Shown: positions 1 to 10,906, counted from the stretch's first letter. The stretch is DNA of 64,000 nt from Craterostigma plantagineum (GCA_027422505.1 JAPQWV010000491.1:1-64000); one strand, 5' to 3'. Notes: generated by a model not told the origin, from the sequence alone. A program made the numbers and translations.

Positions 1-37
1 AGCAGAGATTAACGCCCAAGAAAAAGAAAAACTCAAC

Positions 38-654
38 TGAAAAGAAGCTTGTCAAGGCTCTCATTAGCCACGTACTCATAGACAAGGAGCTTATCTCCAC
101 CACGCACGCAATATCCGAGCAGACTCACCACATTTCTGTGCTGAACACGGGCCAGTAGCTTCGCCTCGTTTTGAAACTCTTTCGTACCTTGAGATGACCT
201 CACTGAAAGCCTCTTCACAGCTATTTGCTTACCATCATCCAATTTTCCCTATAGAAAGTTACCCCCAAAATCGATCTCTAGGGTTTTATATACATTTCAG
301 GTAAATTGAATCGAAATAAACAAGCAAACGCCTTCAAATTGAAGAACACGACGACGCCTACCTTGAAAACAGGACCGAATCCACCTTCACCGAGCTTATT
401 ACAAGCGCTGAAGTTGTCGGTAGCGGCAGAAAGTGCATCGAACGAAAAATTCCTCTGTTCTTGCGCGGCAAACTTCACCAAGTCGACTACGTCTCGATCT
501 AATTCTGAGCACAGTCGAAGATGCCAAAAAAACAAATGAGCAGCAGCTGTTGATTGCAGACATTATACGGCTAAGGAAATGGAATAGTACCATTAATCGA
601 GGTGGAGTCAAAGGGCTTGATGAGGTTTTTCAAGAAGCTTTTTGGTTTGTACAT
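38..654 (-). CDS. CRK43-like receptor-like (cytoplasmic) kinase, 5' exons, cut by window edge
   Basis: Serine/threonine kinase of the DUF26/CRK-related group, closest in my recollection to Arabidopsis CRK43 (At1g70740). I read three exons: 654-591, 504-362 and 248-38. Introns are GT..AG and phases fit (64, 143 and 211 nt). The start ATG at 654 gives [15 protein letters not shown], which resembles the start of that family; there is no signal peptide or ectodomain, so this is probably a cytoplasmic kinase. Residues 41-53 hold the F-S-F-D..L..AT-D-N-F lead-in typical of RLKs, 60-65 the glycine loop GEGGFG, K81 the ATP-binding lysine (IAVK) and E97 the alpha-C glutamate. Exon 3 ends after NESLDKLLF at an A|GT donor; catalytic loop and C-lobe lie off the window. 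No frame damage is visible, so it is likely functional. Substrate and ligand cannot be inferred. Confidence 0.85.
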
Positions 655-1027
655 CTCATGTTCTGTGTTCTTTTCCCAACGTCGTCTTTTCCCTTGCTTC
701 GTGTTTTTCGTTCCTTTTGTGTGGTTTGCCTTTTCCGCTTTGATTTTTATTTATGAACTAAGCAATATTTACTTATACATTTCACCATGCAATGAGAACC
801 TATTTTCAAAAAAGAAGAAAGAGAAAACCTACGTGGATAGAAAGAAAAAGATGTAATTACGAGGCCCCAAATTTTTTTCTTTTAAAATAGGTCTCATACC
901 CTATCATAAAAAATTATTATTTAAAGGTCCCAATTTTTATAGAATTTAGCGATAATGACCTAGATTTACACATGTATTATAAAGTGTATCTGAACTGGTA
1001 TCGAATGATCGTTTTGTGTTATTTCAG
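655..1027. other. 5' flank of the kinase gene; no other gene seen
   Basis: AT-rich upstream region of the minus-strand kinase gene. Short open frames across 433-856 are antisense or random and show no family resemblance. I cannot place a convincing TATA box. Confidence 0.4.
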
Positions 1028-1132
1028 AGCAATGAAGTGTTATTGCATAACAATGAAGTGCTACCGCAGAACAATAAAGTGGTACAGAATAACAATGAAG
1101 TGATACTGCAGAACAATCAAGTGGTACTGCAG
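1028..1132. repeat. 21-bp minisatellite, five units
   Basis: Five head-to-tail units of about 21 bp with a core close to AACAATGAAGTGGTACTGCAG and one to five differences per unit. It is non-coding and lies alone in AT-rich spacer. Confidence 0.85.
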
Positions 1133-2430
1133 AATCGGGTCCTTAAACTATGAATTTTCTGACAGAGGCCTGAAACCTAAAGCTTAAACTATGAAGGGGC
1201 TTGAATTGTAAAAGCCCCAGAGGTAAACCTTATTTATGCTTCGATTTTAGATAAAAATCGGTTGAGGAAATTATAACATATTAAGAAATAAACGTAAAAT
1301 CTTAAAAGTATTTAAGATGGGGGTAAAAGCTGAAAATATTCCAACTATTTTTCTAGTAAACAATAAAACGACTTGCATTAAAGAATAGAAATAGAAGTGT
1401 AAAACATGTATGTAAAATCGTATTTAATTTGCTAACAAAACATAATTTAAAATACTTTTAATACCCAATAATCATCAGTGGATTGACACACATATGCTAC
1501 AAATTACGCCGACCACATAATCAGATCAAGACATGTTCATGTGTGACAAGTTCACTCAATCCTGACCTTTACGTCATTGCCTCATCATCTAATATATATT
1601 AATTTTATTACAATATATTTTTGTTTGAGTAAAAATATTATTAAATTCGTAGCTAAATTTATATTGTATTGTGCAAATTTTCACGAAGTGTCAAGCCGGC
1701 TGGACTGAAGCTCGACTCCACCAGTTGACCGTCGAGTTCGTGCTTCATCATGGCTATTTGAAACTTCGCGAGTCAGATAATTATTACTAGTAATTTTAGC
1801 ACACCCTATGTGTGTGCAAAAATATAAATTAATTATTAGCGGATGATTTAATAATTATGTACTAAAAATAGAATGAGGTGGTTATTATGAGTTTTAAAGC
1901 TACATAAGCTTTTAACATGTTTATAATTTTTTATTAGTAACTAAAGTAAAAAAAATGATTGGTCAATTTTGACAAACCAATTTACAGTTTTATCCCTTCT
2001 ATGCTCTTTATAAGAGTGTACTTTTCTTCTAATGTAGTTATTATGTAGTTGGAGCTCGATTTTAGTTATATATCACCAAGTTCGAGTCTAGAAAATAATC
2101 GTGACTCGTTTACACCGCTAATTGATACACATTACAGTAAGACTTATAGATAAATACCCCATAAATTAATAAAGTGGCTAAAATGATAAAATATTCCGGT
2201 CCCTACTCGGATCTTTGTGAAAAAATCATCAAATTCGATTGGATAATAAGATAATAATTTTTCAGAAAATCCATTTACAAACATTAAGTCGCATTAAAAT
2301 TCTATTAATAATTCATAAATGTTACAACTATAAATATTATGAATTTGATAAAATATTACAATTATAAAATATTCATGAGTTTTGCTACAGCCGCCGTGTC
2401 AACATCTAAAAGATCATTACAACAAATAAA
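1133..2430. other. AT-rich intergenic spacer
   Basis: No supportable coding frame, RNA gene or terminal-repeat structure was seen here. Confidence 0.4.
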
Positions 2431-3227
2431 ATAATGACTATAAGTATTGATAAATCATCTACAAGATTTAATTGTATGTAATATGAAAATATATACTCAT
2501 TTATATTCTCATTTGATTCAGTCCGCCATTGGCATGGACCCATAGATAGTTGAATTAAGAAGCTTTATCTTTTAACCAATAAAATATTAACTTATCGTTA
2601 TATTAATATCTCTTTAAACTAATAAAATTTAATGGTCACACCGTTAGTAATTTAAAAAGGTTTTACTGTATACTTTTTTTCTTCTATAGAACATGTGGTA
2701 TCGACTTTAGACATTTGAGATGGGACTTGAGTAACTTTTGCTATTTGACTAATAATTCATCCACATTTTCAAGAACTTGATGTAATAGGAGTCTTATTAA
2801 AACTGTGAGCTAAAAGTTAGGTAGCATGTGGTATTGATAATGACTATTAGTATTGATAAATTATCGTACAAGATTTAATTGTATGTAACATGAAAATATA
2901 TACTTATTCATATTCTCATTTGATTCTGTCCGCCATTGGCATTGACCCATAGATAGCTGAATTAAGAAGGTTTATCATTTAACTAATAAAATATTAACTT
3001 ATCGATATATTAATATCTCTTTAAATTGATAAAATTTAATGGTCACACCATTATTAATTTAAAGAGGTTTTACCGTATACTTTTTTCTTCTATAGAAGGT
3101 ATTGACTTTTGACATTTGAGATGGGACTTGAGTAACTTTTGCTATTTGACTAATAATTCATCCACATTTTCAAGAACTAGATGTAATAGGAGTATTATTA
3201 AAAATGTGACCTAAAAGTTAGGTAGCA
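2431..3227. repeat. Tandem duplication of about 0.4 kb (2431-2826 and 2837-3227)
   Basis: Two head-to-tail copies of 396 and 391 bp, alignable end to end with scattered substitutions and small indels. Both begin ATAATGACTAT and end AGTTAGGTAGCA. Shared landmarks include TCCGCCATTGGCAT and GACATTTGAGATGGGACTTG. Neither copy codes for anything recognisable. A simple unequal-exchange duplication explains it. Confidence 0.85.
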
Positions 3228-4135
3228 AAATTTGATGGCTAATTCAGTTTATCATATATAAATATATACGAAATTGATGGCTATAGTTAGAAAATTCAGA
3301 ACTAGACCCATTTTCAAAGGTGGTGCTTATATTACCTGCCGTTATTTTACGACATAAACATGTATTTGGCTGCTTTAGGTATTGAAAAAATTAAATATTG
3401 AAAACACATTACAGAAAAAAGTAAACGGAAATGGTCTAAAATCTGAGAAGTAAATCCAAATTATCTACAAATTAGGTTTGAAAAAGAAAATAGATAGCAT
3501 TAATGATCATTTAATTGGAGTGTATTTGACAATTTATATGGGATTTAAAACTTGCATAATGAAAGACAAAAAACTTGCTTATGTAAGTAAAAGTTGACAA
3601 GAAAAGTTACGTCTTTTTTGAAAAAATACTTGGGAAATTCCTATACCACTATTAAGCCAACGATTGGTATAAATAAAATTACGATACCTCGACCAATTTG
3701 AAGAACTTCAACGGACGTTGATCTCGACGGTGGAAATTGATCTCTACAGCGGAGGTTGAATTTGACGATGGACGTGATCGTGCTGATAACGTGTTATGAA
3801 ATATTTGTTATGATTTATATATTATATTATGATTATTTTATTATTATGATTGGGATTTGCTAGAGTGTCCACCTAAAGTGAGCAACCATCGTGAGCACCG
3901 ACAGTAAATCTCTCATTTTTTTGTGTGTTTTCAATCTCTGACACCGTCATTACCTTTGTTCAAACTCTCATATTAGTTGTCACCCAAATCCCCATCTTCG
4001 ATAACGTTGATTTAGAAGAAAATTCATCATTTACGTATGTCGTCCACACATGAATAATAATGATGATTTTTCTTCTAAATTTGTGCACCTATTTATACCA
4101 AAATCATACACTAAGATACAATTTAGTCATCTATA
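3228..4135. other. AT-rich intergenic spacer
   Basis: No supportable gene. A short GC-richer patch around 3690-3790 (clusters of GACG/GACGGTGG) has no frame or structure I recognise. Confidence 0.35.
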
Positions 4136-4143
4136 TACGCATA

Positions 4144-4745
4144 TAGACATGGCTATCGGGCCGGTTCGGCCCGGAACCGGCCCGGAACCGGCTACCAGTT
4201 CCGGATAGGAACCGGAACCGGTTCAACCGGTTAGAAACCGGAACCAATCCGGTAATTATCGTTACCGGATTGGTTCCGGAAAAATAGTACCGGCCGTTAC
4301 CGGTACCGGTTCCGGTTCCGGAACCGGTAATCCGGTAACGGCTATATATAAGCCGGAACCGGAACCGGATCCGTTAAGATCCGATAAGATCCAGTAAAGG
4401 CAACTTAAATATGTATTGTAGTATTTTAATAGTATTATTTTTGTGTTTCTTTTATTTTTTGTATTTTATCTTTGTTTTTTTTTTCATTGTTTTCTTATGT
4501 CGTTTGTATATCTTTTTTCCAATTTTATGGGTAAATAGAAAAAAAAAAACGGGTGAACCGGTACGGAACCGGTAAGATCCAATGGATCCACTAGCGGTTC
4601 CGAATTGGTTCCGGGATATCAGTCCCGGAACCGGAACCGGAACCGGTCCGGTACCATACCGGTTAGAACCGGAACCGGTATTTTAGGTCCGGAACCGGTA
4701 GAACCGGTACGGAACCGGTTCGGAACGGACCATTACCCATGTCTA
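4144..4745. mobile_element. hAT-type MITE rich in CCGGAACCGG (copy 1)
   Basis: A 602-bp non-coding element. Its termini TAGACATGGCTATCGGG and (reverse complement of the right end) TAGACATGGGTAATGG form an imperfect inverted repeat. It is flanked by a near-perfect 8-bp TSD, TACGCATA at 4136-4143 and TACTCATA at 4746-4753; 8 bp is diagnostic of hAT transposition. Both subterminal regions are dense in GAACCGG/CCGGTTC, which makes a strong hairpin; the middle is AT-rich. No transposase is encoded, so it needs an autonomous hAT in trans. Confidence 0.85.
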
Positions 4746-4753
4746 TACTCATA

Positions 4754-5384
4754 CAAAAATACAATCGTTTTATACACCTCATCTTATTATAAATTCATGA
4801 GTAATTGGTATTCAAAACATCCACATTTAATCACACAAATATTAGATTCATTGTGATGATACATGATTAAATCATATTAGGAATGATCTTTCTCCCATTG
4901 CAAATGTTGGGAGTACTATTGCTTCTTCTATTTCTTTACTTTTGTTCTTTGCATTTTTCCCTTATTAGTCTTAACTTGGGAGCTTTCTTTTCACTTTTAG
5001 GAGTTGTTTCTTACTTGGAGTGTCAGTTCCTGAAAAGACAAAATTTCGAACTTTAGGAATGACGAAAGATAAAGGTATTGTAATTTGGGCTTGATAAAGG
5101 GGATCAAAGGATTGTAAATCTAGGCTTGATAGCATATTATGATTTTTGGCTTTGTGATATGTTTTTAGTTGTTGTTTTTTGTAAAGCATATTGAGTGTTT
5201 GTAGTGATGACCGGATTGTAATCTTGAATGTATTTTAGATAATTTGTGTATATTAGTTTATTAAGGATCTGAAATGTAAATAGTAGATATCTAGCCAAGT
5301 ACAAAAGGTATTTATCATCTGTAATACAAAAATTCAATATAGAATGACGTTTATATTTTTAATCTTCTTCTTCAACCACTAACA
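4754..5384 (+). repeat. Probable 5' LTR of a decayed Copia element
   Basis: The segment ends CTTCTTCTTCAACCACTAACA at 5384 and is followed at once by TGGTGTCAAAGC (5385-5396), a variant of the initiator tRNA-Met primer-binding site. The LTR start is uncertain; TGTTGGGAG at 4905 is a candidate. The same terminal sequence recurs at 5882-5927, which supports the LTR reading. Confidence 0.5.
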
Positions 5385-5399
5385 TGGTGTCAAAGCTAC

Positions 5400-5890
5400 G
5401 GGCTCATGAAATTGAATCTAGACCACGGCAAAATTGATTTGAAAGGAACTTGTGACTGAAGTATTAAGAGGAACAACGAATTACAAGGTATGGGGAGTAG
5501 AAAATGTAAGTAGCGCTCATAGTGAGCTAGGATTTATGGATGGTACTTGTCAAGAACCAAAGACCGGTCAAGGAAGAGATGTAATGCTCTGGTGTGGTCA
5601 TGGATCCACCGCTCAGTATCAATGGAACTGATTCAAGGCGTGATATATTGTGAGTCTGCGCAATTGATTTAGAAGGATATGAAAGAGCGTTTCGACAAAA
5701 TTAATAGTGCAAGACTGTTTGCGCTTTATGATCAAATCAACAAATTTACTCAAGGAACAAATTCTATAACAAAGTATTACTCGGATGAGTATGATACTTT
5801 AATTCCATCCCCATCCAATAATTTGTCAAAGGAATATGTGGGATTTGAGGATCAGGTTAAGATGATGCAGTTTCCCATGGGACAAAATTC
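5400..5890 (+). pseudogene. Copia gag remnant
   Basis: Degraded capsid-type gag. The readable part from 5679 encodes MKERFDKINSARLFALYDQI followed by an F-T-Q-G-T-N-S-I-T-K-Y-Y-like stretch and D-E-Y-D-T-L-I-P, the pattern of plant Copia gag (UBN2/Retrotran_gag group: hydrolase-free nucleocapsid precursor). Upstream, 5460-5660 contains VLRGTTNYKVWG and L-G-F-M-D-G-T with stops between. There is no protease, integrase or reverse transcriptase; the gag runs into a second LTR end at about 5882-5927, so an internal deletion has removed pol. Confidence 0.7.
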
Positions 5891-5927
5891 AAGTTTATAT
5901 TTTACTCTTCTTCTTCAACCACTAACA
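5882..5927 (+). repeat. Truncated 3' LTR end of the same Copia remnant
   Basis: Repeats the terminal about 45 bases of the putative 5' LTR (5330-5384), ending in the same CTTCTTCTTCAACCACTAACA, and abuts the gag remnant directly. This is the scar of an illegitimate deletion between internal region and 3' LTR. Confidence 0.6.
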
Positions 5928-5975
5928 TTCTTTTCCAGATTTCAGTACTTGCGTGAAGTTGTGATAGGTCTGAAC

Positions 5976-6371
5976 TAGCCATGGCTATTGGGCACCCGAA
6001 ACCGGTATAACCTGTTCTGGAACCGGAACCGGAACCAATCCGGTAATAACTGTTACTAGACTGGTTCTGGAAATTAGAAACAGGTAATTATAGGTTCTGG
6101 TTCCGGTTTCGGAACCGGTAACGCGATAATAAACTACTTCTTAGCCGGAACCGATAACAATTGATTTTTTCTATTGTTTAGGTATTTTTTTTTTACTTTT
6201 TCCTGTATTTTTTTTGTGTAGTAAATTTTTATGTATAATTAATTAAATTTTTAATATTTTTTGTAAATATATAGTAACGGGTGAACTGGTAAGAACCGAT
6301 AATTCTACAACCTTTTCCAAATTGGTTCCAGGATATTGGTCCCAACCGATTGTTCCACAACCGACGGTATA
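5976..6371. mobile_element. hAT-type MITE rich in GGAACCGG (copy 2), split from its right TSD
   Basis: Related to the 4144 element: left end TAGCCATGGCTATTGGG, the same GGAACCGGAACC subterminal runs and the same order of blocks. The 8-bp duplication is GTCTGAAC at 5968-5975 on the left. On the right it is GTCTGAAT, but now split: GT at 6372-6373 and the full copy at 8953-8960, because an LTR retrotransposon inserted inside it. Copy 2 is more diverged and shorter than copy 1. Non-coding. Confidence 0.7.
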
Positions 6372-6373
6372 GT

Positions 6374-6885
6374 TGTTGGGGTTGAGCGGTAATATTTAAT
6401 TCCGGGCCAATGGTAGTTGTATTTGGACCCCGCGACAATTTATCGGGATATTAATTAAAGTCGAAATGACACCGAAAGAACACCGAGATTTTTACGTGGT
6501 TCGGCCAATACCGCCTACATCCACGGAGAGACAATAGTTTTACTATATTTGAGAATATTACACCGTACAAAATAACACTCGTGTTTAAACCCAAAACCCG
6601 AGACTCCTTACCCACCCGGGTAATGTTTTTGTACCTACTCCCAACTACCCCACTAAAACTAAACTCGCTCTCACCCTTATCCGTCCGGACAAGATTTCCC
6701 TTTTTTTCTTTTCCCTCTCATTCTCTCTCTCCCTCGCTCTTTTTCTCTCTTGTATTTGGGGTTGGTTTTCATCAACGAGCAGTGCAAGCTATTTATAGGC
6801 ACAAAGAAGCTTGAAAAACGTCATTGCTCACGTAACGTGAAACAATCTCCTATTTTGCTTCTTCATCTATGTTGAAAATTCAACA
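6374..6885 (-). repeat. 3' LTR of Copia A1
   Basis: 512 bp, TG..CA bounded, in minus orientation. The minus-strand promoter TATA motif CTATAAATAG lies around 6787-6797. The adjacent purine tract (next entry) identifies this as the 3' LTR. Confidence 0.9.
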
Positions 6886-6900
6886 ATTTCCCCCTTCTCA
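6886..6900 (-). other. Polypurine tract of Copia A1
   Basis: On the minus strand this reads TGAGAAGGGGGAAAT directly before the 3' LTR, the primer for plus-strand DNA synthesis. Confidence 0.8.
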
Positions 6901-7045
6901 ACACGTCCGTCTTCTTTAGAGAGCACTCCAGCGAACCGAGAATGAGAGTAACCCATTCGTAAATATCACGAACGTCCATTGGCCTTCTTTGTACCACCTA
7001 CACATATCCGAATCAAGAATTCCGATTCTACCCCACTTGATTCAT

Positions 7046-8330
7046 TCAGCGGCCAATCTTATGTGCAGCTATGTTGAACCGACTTGACCCGTCGATTCCC
7101 GAAGAGGGACTTCGATGCAACCCCTTCTCCAGCAGAATTTCCCATCCACCATCGTCTGCCTTATACCACGCGCCCGAATTTCTTGAACCCATCGAAGTCT
7201 GAGTATTATATACCATACTCACGTCCAGACGATACAAACCTTTGCACTCTTCTCCCTTTGGTAGGACCTTTTCCGCCATGTATGATTTTTCAGACTCCCC
7301 CTGCTATGAAAACCCCATAGCCCTGGAATCTGACTAGCTCAAGAGTATTAAATTCTACGCAACTTTGAGACAACGTCACACCACCCAAAAATGTGTACCG
7401 CTCCGCCAACCATTTTGATCTTCCCCGTTCCAACACACCGAACAACACAACGATATCCATCAGCCCATGGAGATCGAAAAAACCGTTCGCAATTTCCAGA
7501 ACGCATCAAAATATTATCTTGGAGCAAACCCGAATTTAATATCATTCTTCCTGAGAACGAGCGCCATCGTTAGAGACTGTGAGAACGTCTCTAAGATAAA
7601 CGGTGTGCTACCTCCGTTGTGGACTAACCGCTTGTCCTTCTTCCTCCAAGTCGGACAATTGCTCCTTATGTGTCCCGGCTCACCATACTGTAGCATCACA
7701 TGCCCTTCCCGCCACCTAGATTTGGACCCGCTGTTGTCTCCAAATCCCTTGGCGTGTCACCTTCCTCTACGACTCTATAGCCAACGCCCGACTATCACCA
7801 TAATTTGACCGCCTTCTCTTTAAAAGGGTTGACTCCACCATCCACTGCCTTTACTGGCTCGTACCAGATGGTTGTGACCAAATTATCATCCGAATCAGGA
7901 ACAGTGGTAAGAAGTAAATTGGCCTTACTTCTTCCTCTTTAGACACATCTTGACCCCAAATTTTCCGTCATTTACTCCGACTTTTCCTCGTCTTTCGTCA
8001 AAGCTTATATCCCAAGCCTTGACAAACGAGCATCATTCACTCTTCTCTACCAAAGAGTGAAACCTCCCGCACCAGCACATTGTCGCACTTTGATGTCATC
8101 TGTCGCTATTATCCTTGCACGGATTCAACAGCCCGGCCCAAATAGTACTGATCCGATAATTCCCAACAACAGCTAGCGATACAGCAATATTGCCATAACT
8201 CCAAAACTCCACCGCCGCACAAGCTCCGCCCGACACCGAGCATCTCATCAATGATAACCATCTTGTACAATTATTTCTTCAGTACAAGGCATCAACTCGT
8301 TGAACCTAGCTCTGACACTCGCTCCCCCCG
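7046..8330 (-). pseudogene. Decayed gag/protease of Copia A1
   Basis: Minus-strand remnants in several frames. 7514-7699 encodes a zinc knuckle in which the first cysteine region is degraded (Y-G-E-P-G-H-I-R-S-N-C-P; copy A2 keeps CYKCGEPGHVKRNCP). 7348-7545 spans the protease-linked region, and 7046-7279 the gag-pre-integrase start (GLYRLDVSMVYNTQTSMGSR). The sequence then runs straight into the purine tract; integrase, reverse transcriptase and RNase H are absent. Copy A2 shares the same junction, so the deletion predates the spread of the family. Confidence 0.75.
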
Positions 8331-8419
8331 ATCGATGTTCCCTTCTGATATCTTTTCTGATGTGGAAGATCAGACACAGCTGCAACCACAGAGCATACTC
8401 ATAATACCAGTAGGGTTTG

Positions 8420-8431
8420 GCTCTGATACCA
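8420..8431 (-). other. Primer-binding site of Copia A1
   Basis: The reverse complement reads TGGTATCAGAGC, complementary to the 3' end of initiator tRNA-Met, two bases inside the 5' LTR. It fixes the element's orientation. Confidence 0.9.
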
Positions 8432-8433
8432 CT

Positions 8434-8949
8434 TGTTGGGGTTGAGCGGTAATATTTAATTCCGGGCCAACGGTAGTTGTATTTGGACCCCGCGACAATT
8501 TATCGGGATATTAATTAAAGTCGAAATGACACCGAAAGAACACCGAGATTTTTACGTGGTTCGGCCAATACCGCCTACATCCACGGAGAGACAATAGTTT
8601 TACAATATTTGAGAATATTACACCGTACGAAATAACACTCGTGTTTAAACCCAAAACCCGAGACTCCTTACCCACCCGGGTAATGTTTTTGTACCTACTC
8701 CCAACTACCCCACTAAAACTAAACTCGCTCTCACCCTTATCCGTCCGGACAAGATTTCCCTTTTTTTTTTCTTTTCCCTCTCATTTCTCTCTCTCCCTCG
8801 CTCTTTTTCTCTCTTGTATTTGGGGTTGGTTTTCATCAACGAGCAGTGCAAGCTATTTATAGGCACAAGGAAGCTTGAAAAACGTCATTGCTCACGTCAC
8901 ATGAAACAAACTCCTATTTTGCTTCTTCATCTATGTTGAAAATTCAACA
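8434..8949 (-). repeat. 5' LTR of Copia A1
   Basis: 516 bp, near-identical to 6374-6885. Differences seen include poly-T length near 8761-8771 and single-base changes near 8472, 8604 and 8629. Confidence 0.9.
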
Positions 8950-8960
8950 ATAGTCTGAAT

Positions 8961-9748
8961 TATTTAGCTTCTTATATATATTTGCTTTTTTTATGTTCTC
9001 AATTGAAGAAAAAAAAATAAAAATTAGCTTTGTCAGTGTATAACCACGAGCTCAAAAAGATAAATACGGACTCGCATTCGAGCTTGAGCTTGAAGCTCAA
9101 CATTTTGGATTTTGACTACTTTTTTTTTCTAGTAAAAAAAAAGAACTTTTGAACATTTACGACGAAGACACGATCCACCTATATTTTGAGCTAGTTTGTT
9201 TATAGAATTACAATCACAAGTTCACAACCATGCTTAAACTTCCCTAATAATTATGAATCATGAAAAAAGTTTATTTTAACCAACACAGTACATTTAGTGT
9301 ATATATTCTTCTCACATGGTAAGCAAGAATAGAACCTTAATATAACACCGTTTAGCACACACATGGATCCATGTGCAAATACATTAAATTACTTTTAGAG
9401 ATTTTGTATTATCAAAAATAAAATATTATACAAAGGATAAAATTATAATAATTATAATTAAGGGTGAACTTATAGTAAACACTAATCAAACTGACCGATC
9501 AATTTCTTGGCAATATTTAAACACCCTACGCCAGTTATAGATGATAAAGAACGAAAATCGTGGACGACGAATGAAAGGGAACACAAATGAGAATTACGGT
9601 TCAGTATGCTCGATTTTGGCCCGTGAGCTCGTTTACTCGACGACGAAGGCCGAGTACAAGAAAAAAAGGCCAAAATCAAGAATGGCAGTTAAAACAGTAT
9701 TACAAAGACCTAAGTTAGGCAGAGATACTAAAACTAAACTAGGCTTCA
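8961..9748. other. AT-rich spacer and 3' flank of the SANTA gene
   Basis: No supportable gene. Open frames at 9482-9679 (minus) and 9541-9771 (plus) lack family resemblance; the minus one could be 3' untranslated sequence of the SANTA-domain gene. Confidence 0.35.
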
Positions 9749-10764
9749 CTAAGCCAAAAAGAGGTTCCTAGACTGTACTGTCTGTTGAAAGATCAGAACT
9801 CCACACAGAGCAACCTGCAACAAAACATAGGTTGACAGGTTTACTTATTACAGTTTTGGAGAAAATGTAAAACAAGCACGAGCGGTACGAGAGAAAGATA
9901 ACCATAAGTGGTTGCCAATTTAGAACATCATATATCAGCCAATTAATGAAAAGCATATAAGAAAATAATGATGTTTCATGATTAGTTCGACTCAAACGAC
10001 AATTAGAGTCAAGGAAAGATAACCATAACCTACGTTTGAGGACTAATCGGCCCAACTGAAAAGGTAAAGGCACATAAAAACATTTATGAAACTCACATCT
10101 GATGGAAACCCATTTTCTAGAGTTTGATCTTTGTTTAACATGCCGTCGATGATAAGAAATACGCCATCAGATGTCTCAAGATAACAGAAGTCATATCTCT
10201 TGACGATTGGTGCAGATGAAAAGCCTCGAAACACTTCATTCCTGTAGCATAACAATAACTTTAATCCTTTGCTGAGAGTATGAACTTGCAAAAAAGCCAC
10301 AAAACGCTACTCAACCGTAAAACCAAGACCAAAAATGCACAGTTATATATATTATTAACAAGAACTTGAAAATTTTGGAACTACCCTGCAAACCATAACG
10401 GAGGTTCAACTCAATATATTCTTTCCAGCATTTGATCTTGTAGTTAAAATATATACATAAAGCAATAGATCAATCAAACGCCACAATGCAATAAAAGAAT
10501 AATGCAAAAGGTTGCATTTTTACTCTTTCATCAAGCCAGCAACGCCAAGGCGCCTCCCTTGGAAGTCATCTTCAGCCTTAACAAGCCACCAATCCACCAA
10601 ACTCACCTTAAAAAAAAAACCCAATAATAAGAAATAAACAACGTTACCCAAACATAGCGGATAAGCAAAGGAAAAAGAGAAAATTACATACGAAAAAGAC
10701 TTACAGCGGGCAAAAACTTGGATTTCGAGGTGCTGCCACCATATTTGTGATTCCCAGAATTCAT
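9749..10764 (-). CDS. SANTA-domain (KNL2/M18BP1-like) protein, short or truncated
   Basis: Four exons fit: 10764-10705, 10606-10524, 10241-10097 and 9814-9749. All introns are GT..AG; phases close (60+83+145+66 nt) to a 117-residue protein. From residue 21 it has a SANTA domain: SLVDWWLVKAEDDFQGRRL, then S-S-A-P-I-V-K-R-Y-D, L-E-T-S-D-G-V and E-N-G-F. In plants this domain marks KNL2, the centromere licensing factor that helps deposit CENH3; short SANTA-only paralogues (beta/gamma KNL2) are known. The usual end of the domain (HF.FGFP..W) is missing, replaced by an unrelated 21-residue tail in exon 4. No CENPC-k motif is present. So it may be a truncated copy or have further exons I could not place. 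In-frame stops upstream support the ATG. Confidence 0.65.
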
Positions 10765-10860
10765 AAAGCTCTGTAGATCGGAATTGGGGGAAAAATCACG
10801 AATTAATTAAAATTGGAAAGCTAGCAAAAAGTGTGACCGAAGTGTTTTTTAGGCATCACA

Positions 10861-10906
10861 TCGAACGGCTTACACTTAGTTCCATCACCGTTGAATCCAA
10901 CGGCCA
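10861..10906. promoter_or_regulatory. MSA-type (mitosis-specific activator) sites plus CCAAT box
   Basis: 10896-10906 reads TCCAACGGCCA, a perfect match to the plant G2/M MSA consensus (YCYAACGGYYA) bound by MYB3R factors. A second AACGG core (TCGAACGGCTT) is at 10861-10871, and CCAAT follows at 10904-10908. They lie roughly 100-140 bp upstream of the SANTA gene's ATG. G2/M expression would suit a CENH3-loading factor. Confidence 0.55.

Larger units (their letters stand above)
6374..8949 (-). mobile_element. Young gag-only Copia element (TR-GAG type), copy A1
   Basis: Complete 2,576-bp LTR retrotransposon lacking pol. LTRs are 6374-6885 and 8434-8949, bounded TGTTGG..TTCAACA, with 5-bp TSD ATAGT at 6369-6373 and 8950-8954. 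A primer-binding site next to the right LTR and a purine tract next to the left LTR place it on the minus strand. The 1.5-kb interior carries only decayed gag, protease and gag-pre-integrase sequence. By eye the two LTRs differ by about seven substitutions and two length changes, so the insertion is recent although the coding frame is broken. That implies mobilisation in trans by a related autonomous Copia. Confidence 0.92.

Noticed and set aside
9482..9771. Overlapping frames downstream of the SANTA gene as extra exons
   Set aside because: No splice sites in phase and no SANTA-like or CENPC-like residues; left as 3' flank.
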